Origin: Owenia fusiformis
Taxonomy: Eukaryota > Annelida > Polychaeta > Sabellida > Oweniidae
DNA length: 64,000 nt
Direction: 5' to 3'
Assembly: GCA_903813345.2 (NCBI GenBank)
Contig: CAIIXF020000002.1
Span: forward strand, 5,866,001-5,930,000
In this document: positions 59,092 to 64,000 of the stretch, piece after piece
Position numbering within the stretch: the stretch's first letter is position 1
Layout of the letters: every line of letters begins with the position of its first letter
Notes under the pieces: generated by a model
What the model was told of the DNA's origin: nothing
Database searches by the model: none
What the model saw: only the letters and a program-made list of their open reading frames with translations
Translations under genes and position numbers: made by a program

Positions 59092-59574
59092 CTATTTCAT
59101 TTTCCTCCCTCTCGCAGGGATACCTGGTGGTCTATACAAGTCCAATCTGGTTTTTCTAATGTTTTTCTTCTTAAACACTGCTTTGGAAACAGCATCTTTA
59201 CGCGGTTTCTTAAGTTTGTACACCTTAGTATGATAGGGATCATTTTCTTCCACCTTATTCTTTTGATGCTCTATTTGGGCTTTAGCTCTGTCAACAACTG
59301 CTTGCATCGGAGATACCACCCGAACGGGTTCTTTAATGGCGCTGACAGGTACGTAGCTCGCACGATTTTTTCCGAAGCCTACTTGCGTCGACAGTCTATT
59401 CTCTCTGGCTGCTTTGATTAACCTGTGCCACTTTTCCGCGTTGTCTACATAGGGTACCAGCTTCATGGTCCTGTGATGTCTATAGTAATGTGAACGGGGA
59501 AGAAATGCGTTGAAACTATTATCAGTCTTATATATAATATTATATTGAGGGATCGAATTTTTAACTTTCTGCAC
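59092..59574 (-). CDS. Small very basic protein of the mini-element
   Basis: This 160-residue ORF (59574 down to 59092) is rich in Lys and Arg throughout, especially at the end (KKPRKDAVSKAVFKKKNIRK and RGRKMK). It has no membrane segment or signal peptide. Residues near 33-55 (RHHRTMKLVPYVDNAEKWHR) may be a conserved block, and Met within that block (about residue 37) is an alternative start. It converges on the ATPase gene with ~240 bases between. A DNA-binding or virion-core role would fit the charge but is inference; I do not recognise the family. Confidence 0.6.
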   Translation of the reverse strand: MQKVKNSIPQYNIIYKTDNSFNAFLPRSHYYRHHRTMKLVPYVDNAEKWHRLIKAARENRLSTQVGFGKNRASYVPVSAIKEPVRVVSPMQAVVDRAKAQIEHQKNKVEENDPYHTKVYKLKKPRKDAVSKAVFKKKNIRKTRLDLYRPPGIPARGRKMK

Positions 59575-59641
59575 TTAATCACACTGACATCTATTATATC
59601 ATTGCGGAAGTTAACTCTGTGAAAGCATTGCCTGGATGGGC

Positions 59642-61145
59642 AAAACAGCCAGGATAGACATTGAGTGACGTAGGCTGTCGTATTATGTTAATGTGGGTTG
59701 CTTTGACCTCCGGATTTCCTGTTGTGATGGTATTTCCCATACTACGCTAAGAAAAACAAAAAAATCCGAGCATGTAGTGTACATACGAAGAACTATATTT
59801 TTAATGTTTGCTGTAATTTCCCGTGTCATTTAATGTACATATATCCATTTCACTATAGGGATTTTCAATCCATAGAAACTCTGACTATTGCTTGTAAAAT
59901 TTAAGTAAGTATCTTCCATTTTATCGAGTCTAAACAACAATACACATCTTAAGTAGTCATATGTGAAAGAATTGTCTTGATTCTTTTCTACATGAATCTC
60001 GCCACTTCCTTAAAGATTCTTTTTTTTTGTAAAATATCAGATTTCTTCAGAACTCTATAACACATTATTGTCCCGTTGTTGTGAGACTATATACTTATTT
60101 TAATGATTTTGAACTGAGAACTGGGACCTAAATAGTCACATTTGAGTAATTAATCTTCAGATATATGCCAAGAATGATCAAATAGTTTATGTGTTTAGCT
60201 AGCTTATACATCAATAGTTTAGAGAATACATGAGGAATCGAATACTCTGAAACGCATTACAAACGTTTTGCCTATTCAAAATCAAAGCAAAAGTATCCTA
60301 TTATGTCTTTAAAAATGACAGAGAATTTCGCATGCCAGCTTTACGACTTTGTTCCATTGCCTAATTTTGGAATGTAGAAAGTAAAGTCCATAGTTTGTCG
60401 GGGTTACGGAAGTGTGGGGGTGTAGGAAATCTCGTATTTCATCCAGCATTGGAGAATACGTTCGAGAAACGTTGAACATTATCATCCAGTAGGTCCTATA
60501 AGACCAGGGATGGGGGCGTTGGAACTGTGGGGGTGTAGGAAATCTTGTATTTCACCCGGCGTCGGAGAATACGTTCGAGAAACGTTGGTAGGATGTTGGT
60601 TTGTGACATACAGATTTCTTGCTGTGATGGTATTCCCATACTAGGCAAACAAAGAACAAATATGTAGTAACAACGTTTCTATCTATTTCCATATTCATTG
60701 TAATGAGTGCCAAACCTCTATTCATTTTGTATTTTATAATCTAGGCTATATAGTCACTTTTTATAGAGGTAATAGGTAACAGATTAATCATTTGTCATTT
60801 GGTTTTATTATCTTATCAATTGTCTCCGAAAGTCAACCGAACGATCGGAGAGTATCAATCATCCACGGAACACCGACGTCTAAAAAGAATCGTTTTACTT
60901 TTATGAAACTGTATCAGTCGTATTTGACCAATCAGAGCATCTCATCCGAGAAAATTCACACTGACCTCACTCCGGAAGTCAAGCGACCAATCAGTCATCC
61001 ACGGAAGTCAAACGTTCGGGAAACGTTAGGGAATCCCGTATTACGTTCGGGTACGATCGAGAAACGTTGGGGAATCCCATATTTCATCAGATTTCATCAT
61101 CGGGTCCTATAGGACGGAACCATGAAATACGCACACTATACTACT
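59642..61145 (-). repeat. Right terminal inverted repeat of the mini-element
   Basis: This ~1.5 kb arm mirrors 54605-55890. It contains extra sequence at about 60730-60950 that has no partner in the left arm. Part of the extra sequence ('caatcatccacggaac') resembles the neighbouring 'caatcagtcatccacgg', which suggests a local duplication. Confidence 0.85.
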
Positions 61146-61429
61146 CATATACTTGATGTTAGATGTATTACGATAACGGAAATTAGGGCGTGGCATGGCC
61201 CTCTGGCGCTCCGGGGTTGGATCTCGTTATTAGCATTTCAATTTAATCTCTTATTGTTTGTGGCTTACTGTATGCATGTGTTGTAATATGTTGTAAATAA
61301 ATATTTGATGTTGTAAACCGTGTGATTTTATCCGATTGTTATCCTTGTAAATACCCTCTGTCCTTTGTTCTTTTTGCTTAGCTTTACTTTCAGTACCATC
61401 TCAATACCCCATAGTAAGGTCGCATGACA

Positions 61430-62373
61430 TTGGTGGCAGCGGTAAACATTTAAGAAGCTTGATAGTTTTGGCCTCGAATCTATGATCATGCGAGTTACTG
61501 CTTGCTCGAATGTGATTACCATAGATTGCTGGAACTCTCGTAATGCTTCACCGAATTTCTCGTTTGCTATGCCTTAAGTGCAAAACTTGTCTGAATGGAG
61601 ATATGGTATTATTTTGTTACAATTGCAAAAGTGAAACTTTTAATAGTAACAAGTATGATATAAGCGGAAAATGAAAAACATTTAAGAAGCTGAATTGACA
61701 GAAGTGATGAATACACTAATGGAAACGATACATTCCAAGGGATTGGTTGAATGGATGATATGGGACTAGCTACCCCTTGAATAAATGAGATTGTGAATGT
61801 AATGAGTGAATTTAATAACCAATTGTTTGTAAATGGAAATTTTCATCTTTGATTCCTCAACTGGAGATAGTAGGGAAGTGACATTGTATTCAGGGTGATC
61901 AACTGAAAACATGTCATAGTGAACAGAAATGTTCAGGCAGTGCTGAATTGTTTAATATCTTAGTGGTTGAGCACGTTAGTTTGTGCTATGGGGAGGTGTC
62001 GTGCATTAAGGTAAATTGGGATACAAGGTTTTGAATGTCAGTTAGATTCTCGTAAGGAAAAGGGTAACTTAAAATGGAGTTTTACTTAGCATAACAAAGA
62101 TAAAATGTAACAAACTTATACATAGCGTACTGAAGTGTGAACAGTAACACTGAATATTTTGAATGACATTTGGAGTCGCAGGAAATGATAATGATAAATT
62201 AAGTGTATATAGACATTATTGATAAAGAATAAGAATAAGGATTGAGAAGAATGAGGTTTAGATGACACGTATGTTTTAATGTTACTTGATTGTTAATTAA
62301 CGCAACCGTTATATTTTATATTATGATTAAGATTTTTGGCGAGGACGCCATCTTCTCAGAAGAAGGGGAGTTG
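61430..62373 (+). other. Interior of the short LTR retrotransposon
   Basis: Primer-binding-site-like 'ttggtggcagcggt' starts the segment and a purine tract ends it. No ORF longer than about 60 codons resembles gag, protease, reverse transcriptase or integrase. Confidence 0.7.
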
Positions 62374-63086
62374 TGTAACGGTTGCATGATAAGGCTTTTC
62401 ATGTTTTTAACTTCCAAATAATGCTAACGTCGTGAAAATGGAACAGCATTATAGAAACCTGTTATTGGAACAAGGAAAAGAATTTAGATTGATACCTGTC
62501 TCTGAAAACTAGTACACTACAGTCTGTCGTATGACGATATTTGAAATAAAGAGTTCTCATTGGTTAAACCGGTTTTTGGTACAGCTGAATTTTATATGTG
62601 AGTTGTACAAGTTTGAGTTCGTCTGGTCGAAGGCAGGATACGATGAAGACTCTGTGATTGTGGCTTCTTGTTTGATGTTTGGATTTTGGACCATGTTTTG
62701 TTGAGTATTGGATATTGGTACAAGGTTTGATATACGGAAGTACATTAGGTATAGTACAACGAGGTACGCCTTTGTCTTTATCACTAGTAGTAGTTTGGGA
62801 TCAAATACTTGATGTAAGATGTATTACGATAACGGAAGTTAGGGCGTGGCATGGCCCTCTGGCGCTCCGGGGTTGGATCTCGTTATTAGCATTTCCATTT
62901 AATCTCTTATTGTTTGTGGCTTACTGTATGCATGTGTTGTTATATGTTGTAAATAAATATTTGATGTTGTAAACCGTGTTGATTTTATCCGATTGTTATC
63001 CTTGTAAATACCCTCTGTCCTTTGTTCCTTTTGCTCAGCTTTACTTTCAGTACCAACTCAATACCCCCTAGTAAGGTCGCATTACA
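62374..63086 (+). repeat. 3' LTR (uninterrupted)
   Basis: This 713 bp LTR runs from TGTAACGG to ATTACA. It contains 'gaaataaagagtt' (62540-62552) and a second polyadenylation-like 'gtaaataaatattt' (62950-62963). At about 62800-62813 it reads 'ggatcaaatacttg', the uninterrupted version of the site where the other LTR is split. Confidence 0.85.
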
Positions 63087-63189
63087 GTAGGGTCATCTAG
63101 GGATTATATTTAATTTTACACACTGATTTTTTCGATAATTTTTAATTATAATTACTAATATGATATAAACATTTAAAATATGATAAGGT

Positions 63190-63375
63190 TAGAAAATATA
63201 ATTGCCCAGAACTTTTGTCTAAAATATGATTATGATTTGGGTCGTTGTGTGGGTGGGTGGATCTTTCCGTCTTTATTAGCTGCTTGTCAGGCTTGGCATT
63301 TAATCATGTTGAACAGGATGCTACCTTTCTATCCGTATATTCGATTCAATCATGCATATGCCATTTAAGGGACCC
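63190..63375 (-). repeat. Right arm of the ~200 bp inverted pair (partner 51180-51395)
   Basis: The near-identical complement of 51180-51395 places this as the far boundary of the nested cluster. A 62-codon ORF across it is a by-product of the repeat. Confidence 0.75.
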
Positions 63376-64000
63376 AACACATTACAAAACTTCTTAACGG
63401 AGAGGAATAAGGGAAAATGCTTGCCGGTTTCTGAATCTGTGTATTTTTTAATGATTGTTCACCGTCTTAGAATTTCGATTTTTTTCCTTTGAAAAAATGA
63501 GATTTGCATTGTTTTCCAATTAGAAAAATGAGTAAACATGAATAGCTCCAAATCTAACGGTGAGATTTTGTTTTAAAAAATCATGGATATCAAGGCTAAA
63601 TGTAGCTATACAATTAACATAAAAAAGCAATGCTTGGACTCTTCATATTCACACAAAAAAAATTAATTAGTAAATGAGGTTTGATATTTGTGAGAATAAG
63701 TTGTACAATGTGCAATGCTCTACAAACACCAGACTACAGGGTGGATTAGGATCAATGACACACATAAAAATTAATATAAAAATATTTCATTTTTGTTATA
63801 AAGATGACCCATAGCTTTACTATTGACTTGCCACAGTCAACGTTGAGCGAGCACATTGGGCAACATCAGAAAAACCCAAAATACAGAATAATATTCTATG
63901 ATGTTAATATGGTATGTATATGTAAGCCACATCTAATACAATTTTAAAGCAATATTTCATTTTGCTGAGGGATATTAATCTTTTTATTCCATTATAACAG
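63376..64000. other. Nothing recognised
   Basis: AT-rich sequence with no protein-like ORF and no repeat pairing with the rest of the window that I could see. Confidence 0.45.

Larger units (their letters stand above)
54605..61145. mobile_element. 6.5 kb Maverick/Polinton-like mini-element
   Basis: Terminal inverted repeats run 54605-55890 and 59642-61145, starting AGTAGTATAGTGTGCG. A 6 bp target duplication 'catata' lies at 54599-54604 and 61146-61151. Length-6 duplications and AG...CT ends are Maverick/Polinton traits. The cargo is a zinc-finger/ATPase gene (57118-58847, +) and a small basic protein (59092-59574, -), converging. Two tandem arrays precede the ATPase. Polymerase B, retroviral-type integrase, protease and capsid genes are absent. 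It is either a deletion derivative mobilised by others or a distinct small lineage. The right arm holds ~230 bp (about 60730-60950) missing from the left arm. Confidence 0.8.
54168..63086 (+). mobile_element. Short non-autonomous LTR retrotransposon, split by a later insertion
   Basis: Direct repeats of ~0.71 kb, both starting TGTAACGGTTGCATG, lie at 54168-61429 (5' copy, interrupted at 54605-61145) and 62374-63086 (3' copy). They end TGACA and TTACA, with a 4 bp target duplication 'gtag' (54164-54167 and 63087-63090). The 5' LTR is followed by 'ttggtggcagcggt', a probable primer-binding site. A purine tract 'agaagaaggggag' precedes the 3' LTR. The interior (61430-62373) is only 944 bp with no gag or pol, so enzymes must come from elsewhere. 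It resembles a TRIM-like derivative of a Gypsy-type element; that class call is inference. Confidence 0.85.

Noticed and set aside
59074-59421. Plus-strand 115-codon ORF
   Set aside because: It is antisense to the basic-protein gene, which has the more protein-like composition and convergent gene layout.
54605-61145. Complete autonomous Polinton
   Set aside because: Polymerase B, integrase, protease and capsid genes are absent from all frames between the inverted ends.
61430-62373. gag or pol remnants in the LTR element interior
   Set aside because: No recognisable reverse transcriptase, protease or nucleocapsid motif in any frame.

Overview
The window reads as nuclear DNA of an invertebrate animal. 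It is AT-rich, has intron-split genes with GT-AG splice sites and AATAAA signals, and is packed with transposons and foldback repeats. A lophotrochozoan, most likely a mollusc and perhaps a bivalve, is my inference. It rests on the repeat style (many long palindromic elements, and a GGAC-rich tract running into a repeat with 'caatagctcacc') and on the kinds of gene present. No species call is possible from sequence alone.

Layout. 1-6700: repeats, dominated by a ~4 kb foldback (2621-6681) carrying a nested ~470 bp element and ending about 75 bp before a promoter-like segment. 6755-30600 (+): a 20-exon ubinuclein gene, encoding the histone H3.3 chaperone subunit of the HIRA complex. It has a compact promoter-like segment with NRF1-like and YY1-like motifs, two upstream ORFs, an in-frame 36-bp minisatellite in exon 6, and introns holding satellites, palindromic MITEs and a tRNA-like sequence. 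32087-34270 (+): a single-exon DEG/ENaC sodium-channel subunit with a long N-terminal tail, with duplicated DNA directly upstream and tandem repeats directly downstream. 34600-43770: intergenic, with a perfect-arm 0.86 kb palindrome, a MITE copy and a ~3.9 kb TA-flanked mariner-like element without a visible transposase. 46000-50797 (-): three in-phase exons of a von Willebrand factor A (VWA) domain gene, incomplete at both ends; its 4.1 kb intron is almost entirely nested inverted-repeat elements.

51180-63375 is a nested transposon cluster bounded by ~200 bp inverted arms. From left to right it holds a decayed mariner with a 756 bp TTAA-flanked palindrome inside it, a ~254 bp GC-rich tandem duplication, and a short non-autonomous LTR retrotransposon (LTRs ~0.71 kb, interior only 0.94 kb). 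The 5' LTR of that retrotransposon is split by a 6541 bp Maverick/Polinton-like element.

That last element is the standout. It has 1.3-1.5 kb terminal inverted repeats beginning AGTAGTATAG, a 6 bp target duplication (catata), and an empty-site control in the sister LTR. It carries only two genes, a zinc-finger/packaging-type ATPase (interrupted by a frame change) and a small very basic protein. Upstream of the ATPase lie a ~110 bp repeat array and a 22 bp iteron-like array. No polymerase, integrase, protease or capsid gene is visible, so it looks like a miniature or non-autonomous relative.
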